Positions 34,868 through 42,820 of a stretch of DNA of 64,000 nt are shown in pieces. The notes below the pieces were generated by a model, which was not told where the DNA came from, ran no database searches, and saw nothing but the letters and a program-made list of their open reading frames with translations. This stretch comes from Streptomyces cyaneus (GTDB lineage: Bacteria > Actinomycetota > Actinomycetes > Streptomycetales > Streptomycetaceae): positions 55,912-119,911 of the forward strand of contig NZ_RQJW01000022.1 in assembly GCF_004028635.1 (NCBI RefSeq), in the 5' to 3' direction. Positions within the stretch are counted from its first letter, which is position 1, and each line of letters begins with the position of its first letter. Both the position numbers and the translations under genes were made by a program.

Positions 34868-35674
34868 ATGGCCACTCCCACGGCCACGACCGCCGAGGTC
34901 GCCGAGGACGCCACGGCGGTGACCTACGCCGCCCGAATCGAGCACGTCTCGAAGTCCTTCCCGGTGCCGGGCACACGCGGCGGGCAACAGCTCGTGCTGG
35001 ACGACATCACGCTCGATGTCGCACCCGGCGAGTTCGTCACCCTCCTGGGGGCCTCCGGCTGCGGCAAGTCCACGCTGCTCAACCTGGTCGCGGGGCTGGA
35101 CCGGCCGTCCGCCGGCTCGATCGGCACGGACGGCCGGCCCGCCCTGATGTTCCAGGAGCACGCCCTGTTCCCGTGGCTGACCGCGGGCAAGAACATCGAG
35201 CTCGCGCTGAAGCTGCGCGGGGTCGCCAAGGCGGAGCGCCGGCCGGAGGCGGAACGGCTGCTCGAACTCGTGCGGCTGCAGGGCGCGTACGGCAAGCGGG
35301 TGCACGAGCTGTCCGGCGGTATGCGCCAGCGCGTGGCGCTGGCCCGTGCCCTGGCCCAGGACAGCAAGCTGCTGCTGATGGACGAGCCGTTCGCCGCGCT
35401 GGACGCGATCACCCGTGACGTACTGCACGACGAACTGACCCGCATCTGGCGCGAGACGGGGGTGTCGGTGCTGTTCGTCACGCACAACGTGCGCGAGGCG
35501 GTGCGGCTCGCTCAGCGCGTCGTCCTGCTGTCCTCCCGCCCCGGCCGTATCGCCCGGGAGTGGACGGTCGGCATTCCGCAGCCGCGCCGCATCGAGGACA
35601 GCGCGGTCGCCGAGCTGTCCGTCGAGATCACCGAAGAACTGCGTGGGGAGATCCGCCGCCATGGCCAGCACTGA
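34868..35674 (+). CDS. ssuB: Sulfonate ABC transporter ATP-binding protein
   Basis: 268 residues from an ATG at 34868, chosen because AGGAGG lies eight bases upstream; an ATG at 34844 lacks a site. Walker A GASGCGKST, Q-loop MFQEHALFPWLTAGKN, signature LSGGMRQRVALARALA, Walker B LLLMDEPFAALDAITRD and H-loop VLFVTHNVREAVRLA are typical of the SsuB/TauB/NrtD family. It energises sulfonate import with SsuA and SsuC. It overlaps the start of ssuC by 14 bases. Confidence 0.94.
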   Translation: MATPTATTAEVAEDATAVTYAARIEHVSKSFPVPGTRGGQQLVLDDITLDVAPGEFVTLLGASGCGKSTLLNLVAGLDRPSAGSIGTDGRPALMFQEHALFPWLTAGKNIELALKLRGVAKAERRPEAERLLELVRLQGAYGKRVHELSGGMRQRVALARALAQDSKLLLMDEPFAALDAITRDVLHDELTRIWRETGVSVLFVTHNVREAVRLAQRVVLLSSRPGRIAREWTVGIPQPRRIEDSAVAELSVEITEELRGEIRRHGQH

Positions 35675-36599
35675 CAACGGCGTCGACATCAAGGTCGATG
35701 TCACCAAGGACGGCTCCACGGCGGCCGGTGAGCCGCAGGACCCGAACGATCTGGCGGGACTTGAGGCCGGACTCGACGCCCTGGACTCGGTGCAGGTAGG
35801 GCGTACGCCGCTGCGCGAGACCCTGACCCGCAAGGTGCTGCCGCCCGTCACCGCGATCGTGCTGGTGCTGGTGGTGTGGCAACTGCTGGTGTGGGCCGAG
35901 GCCGCCCCCGCCTACAAGCTGCCCTCGCCGTCCGACGTCTGGGGCGAGGTCCGCGAGTCCTGGCTGCAGGGCACCCTCTTCGACTACATCTGGACATCCG
36001 TCTCACGCGGCCTGCTCGGCTTCCTCATGGCCCTCGCCATCGGCACCCCACTCGGCCTGCTCGTCGCCCGGGTGAAGTTCGTCCGGGCCGCCATCGGCCC
36101 CATCCTGTCCGGCCTGCAGTCCTTGCCGTCCGTGGCCTGGGTGGCACCCGCGGTCCTCTGGCTGGGCCTGAACAACTCGATGATGTACGCCGTGATCCTC
36201 CTCGGCGCCGTCCCCTCCATCGCCAACGGCCTCGTCGCGGGCATCGACCAGATCCCCCCGCTGTTCCTGCGCGCCGGACGGACCCTGGGCGCGACCGGGC
36301 TGCGCGAGGCCCGGCACATCGTGATGCCGGCCGCGCTGCCCGGCTATCTGGCGGGCCTGAAGCAGGGCTGGGCCTTCTCCTGGCGCTCGCTGATGGCGGC
36401 GGAGATCATCGCCTCCCACCCCGACCTGGGCGTGGGCCTGGGCCAACTCCTGGAGAACGGCCGCAACAACAGCAGCATGTCGCAGGTGTTCCTGGCCATC
36501 TTCCTGATCCTGCTCGTCGGCATCGCCATCGAGCTGCTGATCTTCAGCCCGCTGGAGCGGCGCGTACTGCGCGGGCGGGGGCTGCTGGTCACCCGCTGA
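35661..36599 (+). CDS. ssuC: Sulfonate ABC transporter permease
   Basis: 312 residues from an ATG at 35661 with GGGGAG upstream, inside the end of ssuB. A hydrophilic N-terminus of about 60 residues precedes five to six transmembrane helices (VLPPVTAIVLVLVVWQLLVW, GLLGFLMALAIGTPLGLLV, MMYAVILLGAVPSIANGLVA, FLAIFLILLVGIAIELLIF). The permease signature AGRTLGATGLREARHIVMPA is the EAA loop. The SsuC/TauC family motif WRSLMAAEII is present. A strong terminator follows at 36629. Confidence 0.94.
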   Translation: MASTDNGVDIKVDVTKDGSTAAGEPQDPNDLAGLEAGLDALDSVQVGRTPLRETLTRKVLPPVTAIVLVLVVWQLLVWAEAAPAYKLPSPSDVWGEVRESWLQGTLFDYIWTSVSRGLLGFLMALAIGTPLGLLVARVKFVRAAIGPILSGLQSLPSVAWVAPAVLWLGLNNSMMYAVILLGAVPSIANGLVAGIDQIPPLFLRAGRTLGATGLREARHIVMPAALPGYLAGLKQGWAFSWRSLMAAEIIASHPDLGVGLGQLLENGRNNSSMSQVFLAIFLILLVGIAIELLIFSPLERRVLRGRGLLVTR

Positions 36600-36628
36600 G
36601 CCAGTTCGCCTGCTGAGCAAGGTCCCAC

Positions 36629-36661
36629 GGCCCGGGTGAGCGAGGATCGCCCACCCGGGCC
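36629..36661 (+). terminator. Terminator hairpin after ssuABC
   Basis: Ten-base perfect arms GGCCCGGGTG (36629-36638) and CACCCGGGCC (36652-36661) with a 13-base loop, 30 bases after the ssuC stop. There is no T-run, as is common in Streptomyces. Confidence 0.7.
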
Positions 36662-36980
36662 TGATCGTGCCCGCGCCCCTCGGGTCCTTCGCGGCAATCG
36701 GGTACGGCAGCCGTGGTGAAGGCGGTGAGGGGGCATGCCACTGGCGGCGCTCCGCTCCCGGGCGGCGATGGGTGCACGCCACAGGGAGAGGACGGAGCGG
36801 CTGCTTCGCGGGGCGCGCACAGCCAGCCGCTCGGCGCCGATCGGAGTCAGCTCGGCGCCCTCGGAGGAGAGCCCGTCGGCGAGGGCGACCTCCACGGAAC
36901 TCCCTTGCACCGCCGGTCGTATGCCGAGTGCCCGCAGTGCGCGGGTCGGCCCCGCGGCCGCCTCCGCTCGGCGGACCCCC

Positions 36981-37313
36981 TCACGGGCGCGCTCCCGTGC
37001 CTGCTGCGTCCGGCGTCGAGTCGCCGGGCGCGACTGCCCCGCCAGGTCGGCCTGCGAGGGGCCCGGCCGACCTGGCGGGGCCGTCCGTGAGGGCGACCGC
37101 GCCCGCCGTGATCGCGGCCACCGCACAGACCGCGACGGCCAGTGCCGTACGACCACGGTGCCGGGCGAGCGCCGCCCGTGGGCCGCGTCGGCCGAGCAGG
37201 TCGATCCTCGCCGGCCCGACCAAGGCGGCCGGACCCCCCGGGTCCCGCTCCTGGATCCTCCGCCGGCACGCCGCCGCCTGGGCCGGCCCCCCTCGCTGGG
37301 CGTGGGCCGACAC
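36981..37313 (-). CDS. Possible small membrane protein, perhaps frameshifted
   Basis: 110 residues starting MSAHAQRGGPAQAAACRRR. A basic N-terminal half is followed by one strong hydrophobic helix (TALAVAVCAVAAITAGAVAL, about 56-75) and a Pro/Gly/Asp tail. Downstream, another minus frame with coding-like third positions reads ALRALGIRPAVQGSSVEVAL and ADGLSSEGAELTPIGAERLA, which could be the original C-terminal part after a frameshift near the inverted repeat at 37036-37081. There is no recognisable family and no clear ribosome site. It may equally be non-coding. Confidence 0.35.
   Translation of the reverse strand: MSAHAQRGGPAQAAACRRRIQERDPGGPAALVGPARIDLLGRRGPRAALARHRGRTALAVAVCAVAAITAGAVALTDGPARSAGPLAGRPGGAVAPGDSTPDAAGTGARP
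37036..37081. repeat. 17-bp perfect inverted repeat
   Basis: Arms 37036-37052 and 37065-37081 pair perfectly around a 12-base loop. It falls inside the possible membrane-protein frame, close to where a frameshift would be needed, so it is either a structural element, a terminator, or a site where sequencing or replication slippage could occur. Confidence 0.6.
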
Positions 37314-37457
37314 CCGCCGACATTCGGAATGAAGCCACCGTCAACTCTCCCGATCTGGCGGCAAGTTGATGCCATAGGGCATTCGCTCGACGCACGTCCC
37401 GGGCCCTCCCGGAAACCGGCACGGTCCGGCCGCCGTCCGCCGTCCGCCGTCCGCCGG

Positions 37458-38240
37458 TCAGGAGTGGGTGACCTTGATGCGGGAGATGCGGACCTCGCCG
37501 TAGTTGTCGGCGGTGCACGGCTCGGAGTTGTTGCAGTTGGCCTGCGTGTAGGCCCCGGCCTTGAAGTAGTTGGTGTCGCCGTCGTGGGAGATCGTGGTCT
37601 GCAGCCTGCCGTTGTAGTACGCGTCGATCTCCCCGTCCTTCGCCACGAACTTGGCCTCGAACTCGGTGCCCAGCTCGTAGTCGTCGGTGACGAGGTGGTG
37701 GTGGCGGTCGTCGCCGTCGGTGATGTAGAGGCTGCTGCCTTCGAGGCGGAAGACGGTGACGTCGTCGTCCCCGCCGTGGACCTGGGCGCCGACCACCCAC
37801 GGCCGTTCGGCGGGCAGTGCCGTGAACGCCTCCCTGACCACGAGGGTGTGCGTGCCGTCCGTGGTGGACCAGGCGGCTTCGTCCTCGCCGCCGTCGGTCA
37901 TCTCCCGCAGCTCGGCGCGCGGATAGCTGGAACCTCCCGTCGTCACACCGTTGACGGCGGCCCGGAAGCCGACCGCGGCGCAGCCGGCTTCGGCCCGGAA
38001 CCAGGGATCGGCGGAGAAGGTCGCCAGCTCGGGTTGGGTGATCTCGGTGGGGTCCTCGTCCTCGCCGGTGGGCAGCGTCAGCTTCCAGTTCGTCAGGTCG
38101 AGCACGTCGGAGGGGTACGTACACCGGGCGGCCGACTGCCCGTGCGGCGTCGGTGTGCCGGCGTGGGCGGAGAGCGTGAGCGTGGCGGTCGAGACAGTCG
38201 CGGTGATGCCGGCGAGCACGAGGGTCCGGGTGCTGCGCAT
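37458..38240 (-). CDS. Secreted polysaccharide lyase family 7 (alginate lyase)
   Basis: 260 residues with an N-terminal signal peptide (TLVLAGITATVSTATLTLSAHA). The three PL7 signatures are present: RAELRE (108-113), QVH (153-155) and YFKAGAYTQ (225-233). They supply the catalytic Arg, Gln, His and Tyr for beta-elimination of alginate. The QVH variant is usually linked to polymannuronate preference and QIH to polyguluronate. Cysteine pairs (NCNNSEPC near the C-terminus) fit a secreted beta-jelly-roll. It stands alone, with no alginate catabolic genes nearby. Confidence 0.94.
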   Translation of the reverse strand: MRSTRTLVLAGITATVSTATLTLSAHAGTPTPHGQSAARCTYPSDVLDLTNWKLTLPTGEDEDPTEITQPELATFSADPWFRAEAGCAAVGFRAAVNGVTTGGSSYPRAELREMTDGGEDEAAWSTTDGTHTLVVREAFTALPAERPWVVGAQVHGGDDDVTVFRLEGSSLYITDGDDRHHHLVTDDYELGTEFEAKFVAKDGEIDAYYNGRLQTTISHDGDTNYFKAGAYTQANCNNSEPCTADNYGEVRISRIKVTHS

Positions 38241-38377
38241 GGAGTCGGTCTCCTCCGTAGGGGGTGTTCGGTACGGGCCGAGGCGTACCGTAGACGCCCC
38301 TCCCGGGACCCCTCCCGTGCCCCGTGGTGCCGCCCGCGTCTACGCATGCGTGCGACTGATGAAGGCTCTGGGTAGAC

Positions 38378-38403
38378 ACTGCGTACGGCCCTCCGTACGC
38401 AGT
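38378..38403. promoter_or_regulatory. 11-bp perfect inverted repeat upstream of the kinase gene
   Basis: Arms ACTGCGTACGG (38378-38388) and CCGTACGCAGT (38393-38403) with a four-base loop, 71 bases before the kinase start. It could be an operator for a dimeric regulator, or a 5'-UTR hairpin. It is well separated from the alginate lyase promoter. Confidence 0.6.
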
Positions 38404-38474
38404 AAGTTCGATCCATGCGCGCGGCCCTGGACCGTGGCCGTGTGCGTTCCGGAGTCGACCGAGGGGGAAGATCC

Positions 38475-40406
38475 GTGCGTTCCGGGGACGAGTTCGCCGA
38501 CCGCTATGTCCTCAGGGAAGTCATCGGCGCGGGGCGGGGCGGCGACGTGTGGCTGGCCCACGACAGGGTGGTGGGCCAGGACGTCGCGCTGAAGCCGGAG
38601 CGGCCGCAGGGCGAGGGCGAGACCGCGGTGCGGCGGCTGCTGGGCGAACCGCGTGCCATGGCCAAGTTCCGCGACCATCCCCACGTGGTGACCCTGTTCG
38701 ACGTCGTGACCGTACGGCAGGACGACGCCGGGCCGGAGACCTATTGGTTCGTCATGGAGTACGTGCCCGGCGGCGGCCTGGACCGGCAGCCGACGGTCTC
38801 TCCGGCGCGGGCGGCCCGCATCGGTGCCGAGCTCGCCGACGCACTGGCCGCCCTGCACGAAGCGGGCATCGTCCACTGCGACGTCAAGCCCGCCAACATC
38901 GGCCTCACCCGGCACGGGGCCGCGAAGTTACTCGACTTCGGTGCCGCCTATCGGGTCGGCGGCACCGAGACCATCACCGTCAACGGCCCGTTCAGCTTCA
39001 CCCCCGACTACGCCGCCCCCGAGCTGGCCCGGGGCAACGTCCCGCGGCCTGCGTCGGACGTGTTCTGCCTGGCCGCCACCCTCCACGCCCTGGTCACCGG
39101 CGTGCCACCGCGCGGTGACGTCCCCGAGGAGCACGCCGACCCCGCCGGGACGGGGCACGACGGCGAGGAAGCCGAGCGGCTGAGGTACTGGAAGGCCGAG
39201 CAGGGCGTCGTCGAGCTGGACGCCGCCGCCGTGGGACCGCTCTACCCCGTGCTCACCGCCATGCTGCAACGCGATCCGCGGCAACGCCCCGACGCCGCCG
39301 AGGTCGGGCGGCTGCTGACGGAAGTCGCCGGATCCGACCGGGAAACCTCCCGGGACACGGCCACCACCGTCACCGGGCGCCGACGCCGGCGTCTGCCACT
39401 GATCGCGGCCGCTCTCGGCATCAGTGCCGTACTGGCCCTGGGACTCGTCGTCCTCCCTGACCGCGGCGACGACGACGCGAAGACCGGCCCCGAGCCCGGC
39501 CAGAGCCGAGTGGAGAAGAACGCCTCGGACGGCGAACCACAGGCCCTGATCGGCGATCCGCACACGGCCGACGTGTGCGCCCTGGCCGACCCCGCCGCTC
39601 TCGACCAGTTCGGCGACGGGGACGTCCGCGTGGACGTGGACTACGGGAACTTCGACCGCTGCGACATGCTCGTAAGCGTCGACGCCAGGACCCGGATCGA
39701 TGTGTCGGTCGGTCTCCTTCGGGGCTCGCCGCCGGAGGGGTCGAAGCCCTCCCGCACCATCGGCCGGATCGGCATCCGTGCGGAGCAGGCCGAGAGCGAC
39801 GAGTGCAAGCTGCTGCTGACGTCCGACGGCGACACCGAGGACACCCTGGTCGGGGTCCGCGTCAACATGGGCAAGGGTTCCGTGGTCGGCGGCAACGCCA
39901 CCTTGTGCACGGTCGCCGACAAGGCCGCCACGAGCGCGGCCGAGATCCTCAACCGGGGTCCGGTACCCCGCCGTTCACCGGCCTACCCGCGCAACTCACT
40001 GGCCTGGGCCGACGCCTGCGAACTGCTCGATGCCAAGGCACTGTCCGCCGTTCCCGGCCTCAAGGTCGACGTGCCGGAGGTCGGCGTCGCGAACTGGAGC
40101 TGCGAGTGGCAGAGCGACGTCGACGAGCTGGATGCGGAAGTGAGCTTCTTCCGCGACCAGCCCAAGTCCGCCGAGGACGGCGCCACGGCCGTCACACTCA
40201 GCGGATACCGCACGATCGTCGAACAGAACGACGACGGCGACACCTGTACGGCCTACGTCGAGTACCGCAGGTACAGCGGGCAGGACGCCGAGACCGCCGC
40301 CGAGATGGTGCGCCTGGAGGTCGGCGGGCGACAGTCCACGGACAAGCTCTGCACGATGGCCAGGGACCTCGCGACCTCAGCCGCGGCCGAACTCCGCGCG
40401 CGCTGA
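38475..40406 (+). CDS. Transmembrane Ser/Thr protein kinase with Cys-bearing extracellular domains
   Basis: 643 residues from a GTG at 38475 with GAGGGGGA upstream. The kinase domain has Gly loop IGAGRGGDVW, VALK lysine (GQDVALKPE), catalytic loop HCDVKPANIGL, DFGAA and APE motif (YAAPELA), all intact. A basic stop-transfer stretch (GRRRRRLPL) and one transmembrane helix (about 307-328) follow. The outer part has two similar modules, one starting VCALADPAALDQFG and one DACELLDAKALSAVPG, each with paired cysteines like DUF3558-type lipoprotein domains. It probably senses an extracellular signal. It faces a gene for an FHA protein, a natural phosphothreonine reader. Confidence 0.93.
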   Translation: MRSGDEFADRYVLREVIGAGRGGDVWLAHDRVVGQDVALKPERPQGEGETAVRRLLGEPRAMAKFRDHPHVVTLFDVVTVRQDDAGPETYWFVMEYVPGGGLDRQPTVSPARAARIGAELADALAALHEAGIVHCDVKPANIGLTRHGAAKLLDFGAAYRVGGTETITVNGPFSFTPDYAAPELARGNVPRPASDVFCLAATLHALVTGVPPRGDVPEEHADPAGTGHDGEEAERLRYWKAEQGVVELDAAAVGPLYPVLTAMLQRDPRQRPDAAEVGRLLTEVAGSDRETSRDTATTVTGRRRRRLPLIAAALGISAVLALGLVVLPDRGDDDAKTGPEPGQSRVEKNASDGEPQALIGDPHTADVCALADPAALDQFGDGDVRVDVDYGNFDRCDMLVSVDARTRIDVSVGLLRGSPPEGSKPSRTIGRIGIRAEQAESDECKLLLTSDGDTEDTLVGVRVNMGKGSVVGGNATLCTVADKAATSAAEILNRGPVPRRSPAYPRNSLAWADACELLDAKALSAVPGLKVDVPEVGVANWSCEWQSDVDELDAEVSFFRDQPKSAEDGATAVTLSGYRTIVEQNDDGDTCTAYVEYRRYSGQDAETAAEMVRLEVGGRQSTDKLCTMARDLATSAAAELRAR

Positions 40407-40442
40407 CGCGGGCGGTGTCGATGCGGGGGCTTTGATGCCTCC

Positions 40443-41231
40443 TCAGAGCCCGGAGTCCGGCCAGGCCTCGTCGTCCTCCATCAGCTCCAGGTCCGGCGGC
40501 ACGAGGGTCGTCGACTCCACGAGCCCCCTGATCAGGTTGTGCAGCAGACTGTTGTCGGCGGGGCGGCCCTCGGACTTGTCGTGCAGCAGCGGGTACTTGA
40601 AGCCGGTGCCGTGCAGCCGACGGCGTACGGCCTCGATGCGGAACTCGATCCTGCGCTCGTTCCACTTGGCGTCCGGGCGGAGATAGCCGAGCCGCTCGGC
40701 GGCCTGACGGTATGTCAGTGGGCGGGGGTCCTCCTCGTACAGCAGGTACCGCTGGCCGAGGACCACCAGCAACAGCCGCTCGTCGTCGTCCAGCGACCAG
40801 GTTTCCGGTCGTACGGTCTCGGCTCGCCTGCGCGACACCGGCCCCTGGTCGTCGTGGCCCGCGACGTACAGCTCGACCAGGTGCTCACGGTAGCCGGAGC
40901 CCTTCACGAACAGCGGGGTGTAGCCGGTGGCGAGCGGGATCGGCTCGGTGGCGAGATGCATCATCCGGCCGCGGGGCAGCCGGACCAGTTGCTGCCCGGT
41001 GTTGCGCAGCCACCACAGCCCTTGACGGTACGTCAGCTCGCCGTGCCGTCGGCTCACCCGCAGGTCGTCCACGCCGACCCCCAGGTCCACGTCCGGCTTC
41101 TCACCGCGCCCGAAGCGAACCGTCAGCCCCTGGCGGGGCGGTGCGCTGAGCTCACCGGTGACCGTACGGGCGTGCAGAGTCCCGGGCGCGGTGGGCGCGA
41201 CACCACGCGCGAGGCTGGTGGAGAGGGGCAT
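40443..41231 (-). CDS. FHA-domain protein with C-terminal HTH-like region
   Basis: 262 residues from an ATG at 41231 with GAGGAGA upstream. The FHA domain (about 35-110) shows FGRGEKPDVDL, RVSRRHGELTYRQGLWWL and LVRLPRGR; the Gly-Arg, Ser-Arg-Arg-His and later residues bind phosphothreonine. A C-terminal helical segment (PLTYRQAAERLGYL ... NERRIEFRIEAVRRRLH) looks like a winged helix, so it may be a phosphorylation-controlled transcription factor. It is tail to tail with the kinase gene, 36 bases apart. Imperfect 16-bp tandem repeats lie just upstream. Confidence 0.88.
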   Translation of the reverse strand: MPLSTSLARGVAPTAPGTLHARTVTGELSAPPRQGLTVRFGRGEKPDVDLGVGVDDLRVSRRHGELTYRQGLWWLRNTGQQLVRLPRGRMMHLATEPIPLATGYTPLFVKGSGYREHLVELYVAGHDDQGPVSRRRAETVRPETWSLDDDERLLLVVLGQRYLLYEEDPRPLTYRQAAERLGYLRPDAKWNERRIEFRIEAVRRRLHGTGFKYPLLHDKSEGRPADNSLLHNLIRGLVESTTLVPPDLELMEDDEAWPDSGL

Positions 41232-41629
41232 CGCTGGTCTCCTCGGCTTGTGAGCTTCTCGGTCAGCAGATTCTCGGTTCAACAGCTGCTCGGTTCGACA
41301 GCTTCTCGGCAGGCGCCCGACGCACTGACCAGTTTCGGCCCCCGTCGCGGGACCCCTCCCGTACGAGGTGAGGGCTTCCCGAATCAGTAGGCGGAATCAG
41401 TACGCGGACTTCAGGGCTCCCCCGGCGCCAGGAAGCCCAGGGTGGCGACGACCGTCCCACTCCGGGCGACCCGGGTGTTGCGGGGCCACAGCGAGATGCC
41501 GTGGTCCGTGAGCAGGGGGACTCGTCCATAAGGAGTTCGGATTGCCGCAGATGACGTCGGCCGGAGTGCGCACTCTGCGAGCGCGGCGGATGCTGGTGCT
41601 CCGCGGGACGAAGGGGTAAGGAGAAATCG
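41232..41629. other. 398-base intergenic region, no secure gene
   Basis: Divergent promoter region of the FHA-protein and P-loop-protein genes. It contains four imperfect 16-bp tandem repeats (41254-41316). On the minus strand a short coding-like tail (SLWPRNTRVARSGTVVATLG, ending near 41411) has no credible start, so it is at most a gene remnant. Confidence 0.5.
41254..41316. repeat. Four imperfect 16-bp tandem repeats upstream of FHA gene
   Basis: Units GCTTCTCGGTCAGCA, GATTCTCGGTTCAACA, GCTGCTCGGTTCGACA and GCTTCTCGGCAGGCGC are nearly in register. They begin 23 bases upstream of the FHA-protein start codon, so they may lie in its 5' UTR or promoter. Confidence 0.65.
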
Positions 41630-42820
41630 ATGCAGAGCGTGCGGTTCAATTCTTCCGGCAACGAGGTGGCGAAGGTTTCCTACACCGCTCGCCGCCTTGT
41701 CGAGCTGGGCTACGGAAGCACCAGAACCCTGGGACTGAGCGTGGAGGATCGGCCTCCACGGGCGGGCGATCTGGTGCTGTGCCGGGTGACCGAAATCGGC
41801 CAGCACAGATTCCTCGGGCAAGTACACGGAAAGCGGAATCGGCTCTTCGTCGGCGACACGGTCGTGGTCGCCTACGGCGCGCGCTACGCCCCGGATCAAT
41901 TCGAGGCGGAGGTGCCCGGCGACCTCGGGCCCTGTGACCTGGTCGCCGGAGGCGGCATAGCGGGGCGGGTCGTGTCCTCCCACTCCAAAATGAAGTCCCC
42001 CACCCGAGTGGAGCCCCTCGGCCTGGTGACCGACGAGCACGGCGAAGTCATCAACCTGGCCCGGCTGGCCCGGCCCGTGGTGCCGGTCCTCGCCGCGCGC
42101 CCGCGCACCATCGCCGTACTCGGCACATCGATGAACTCGGGCAAGACGACCGTGGCCGCCGCCCTCATCCGCGGCCTCGGCCTGGCCGGCCGTCGGGTCG
42201 GCGCGGCAAAGGTGACCGGCACCGGCGCTCCCGGGGACCCGACGCTGATGGCCGACGCGGGCGCGTCGCGGGTCATCGACTTCACCGACCTGGGTTTCCC
42301 CACCACCTACCAACTGCCGATGCCGCAGGTGATCCGTATTCTGCGCAGCGCGATCACGGACCTCACGAGTCACCAGGCAGACGCCATCGTGCTGGAGGTC
42401 GCGGACGGGCTCCTGCAACGGGAGACGGCAGCGCTGATGCGGACGCCGGAATTCCGTGCGGGCGTGGACGGCATCGTGTTCGCGGCCGGTGAGTCGGTCA
42501 GCGCAGTGGCAGGGGTACGGATGCTGCGTGAAGAGGGACTTCCCGTCGTGGCCCTGAGCGGGGTACTGACGTCCTCTCCGCTGGCCGTGGCCGAAGCGGT
42601 GGCCTGCGTGGACGTCCCGGTGTACGCAACGGCCGCCCTGTCCGACCCGTCCGTCACCGATCAGTTGCTCGCGGGTGCCGTCCCGGGCAGGGGCGTCGTA
42701 GGCGACGGCAGCGTGCTGTCGGACGACGGCGGTCGACTGGCGGACCACGGCGGACTGCCGCAGGAACGCAGTCGGCTGACGGAGTACAGCGCTCCCCTGA
42801 CGGCCGAAACAGTGGCGTGA
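41630..42820 (+). CDS. P-loop NTPase with N-terminal OB-like domain, coupled to an ABC exporter
   Basis: 396 residues with AAGGAG ideally placed before the ATG. The N-terminal 140 residues are beta-rich (GDLVLCRVTEIGQHRFLGQV, GDTVVVAYGARYAPD). A P-loop domain follows with Walker A LGTSMNSGKTTVAAALIRGL, an ILRSAITDLTSHQADAIVLE strand and a VADGLLQRE segment like the acidic loop of dethiobiotin-synthetase/MobB-like or DUF1611-like NTPases. The stop overlaps the GTG of the ABC transporter gene (GTGA), so the two products are made together. I do not recognise the family's function. It could be a ligase-type enzyme for a small molecule handled by the transporter. Confidence 0.85.
   Translation: MQSVRFNSSGNEVAKVSYTARRLVELGYGSTRTLGLSVEDRPPRAGDLVLCRVTEIGQHRFLGQVHGKRNRLFVGDTVVVAYGARYAPDQFEAEVPGDLGPCDLVAGGGIAGRVVSSHSKMKSPTRVEPLGLVTDEHGEVINLARLARPVVPVLAARPRTIAVLGTSMNSGKTTVAAALIRGLGLAGRRVGAAKVTGTGAPGDPTLMADAGASRVIDFTDLGFPTTYQLPMPQVIRILRSAITDLTSHQADAIVLEVADGLLQRETAALMRTPEFRAGVDGIVFAAGESVSAVAGVRMLREEGLPVVALSGVLTSSPLAVAEAVACVDVPVYATAALSDPSVTDQLLAGAVPGRGVVGDGSVLSDDGGRLADHGGLPQERSRLTEYSAPLTAETVA

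Larger units (their letters stand above)
36662..37457. other. 796-base stretch without a secure gene
   Basis: Lies between the ssuABC terminator and the end of the alginate lyase gene. The only coding signal is a minus-strand frame (36981-37313) and a second minus frame (about 36750-37050) that could be its frameshifted continuation. A 17-base perfect inverted repeat sits between them. No RNA gene or mobile element was recognised. Confidence 0.5.

Noticed and set aside
36667..38375. Plus-strand frames over the poorly coding region and alginate lyase
   Set aside because: Arg/Gly/Pro-rich translations without motifs. The alginate lyase lies on the minus strand with all PL7 signatures.
41411..41560. 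Short minus-strand coding-like tail ending near 41411
   Set aside because: No start codon with a ribosome site and no partner frame. Too short to support as a gene.
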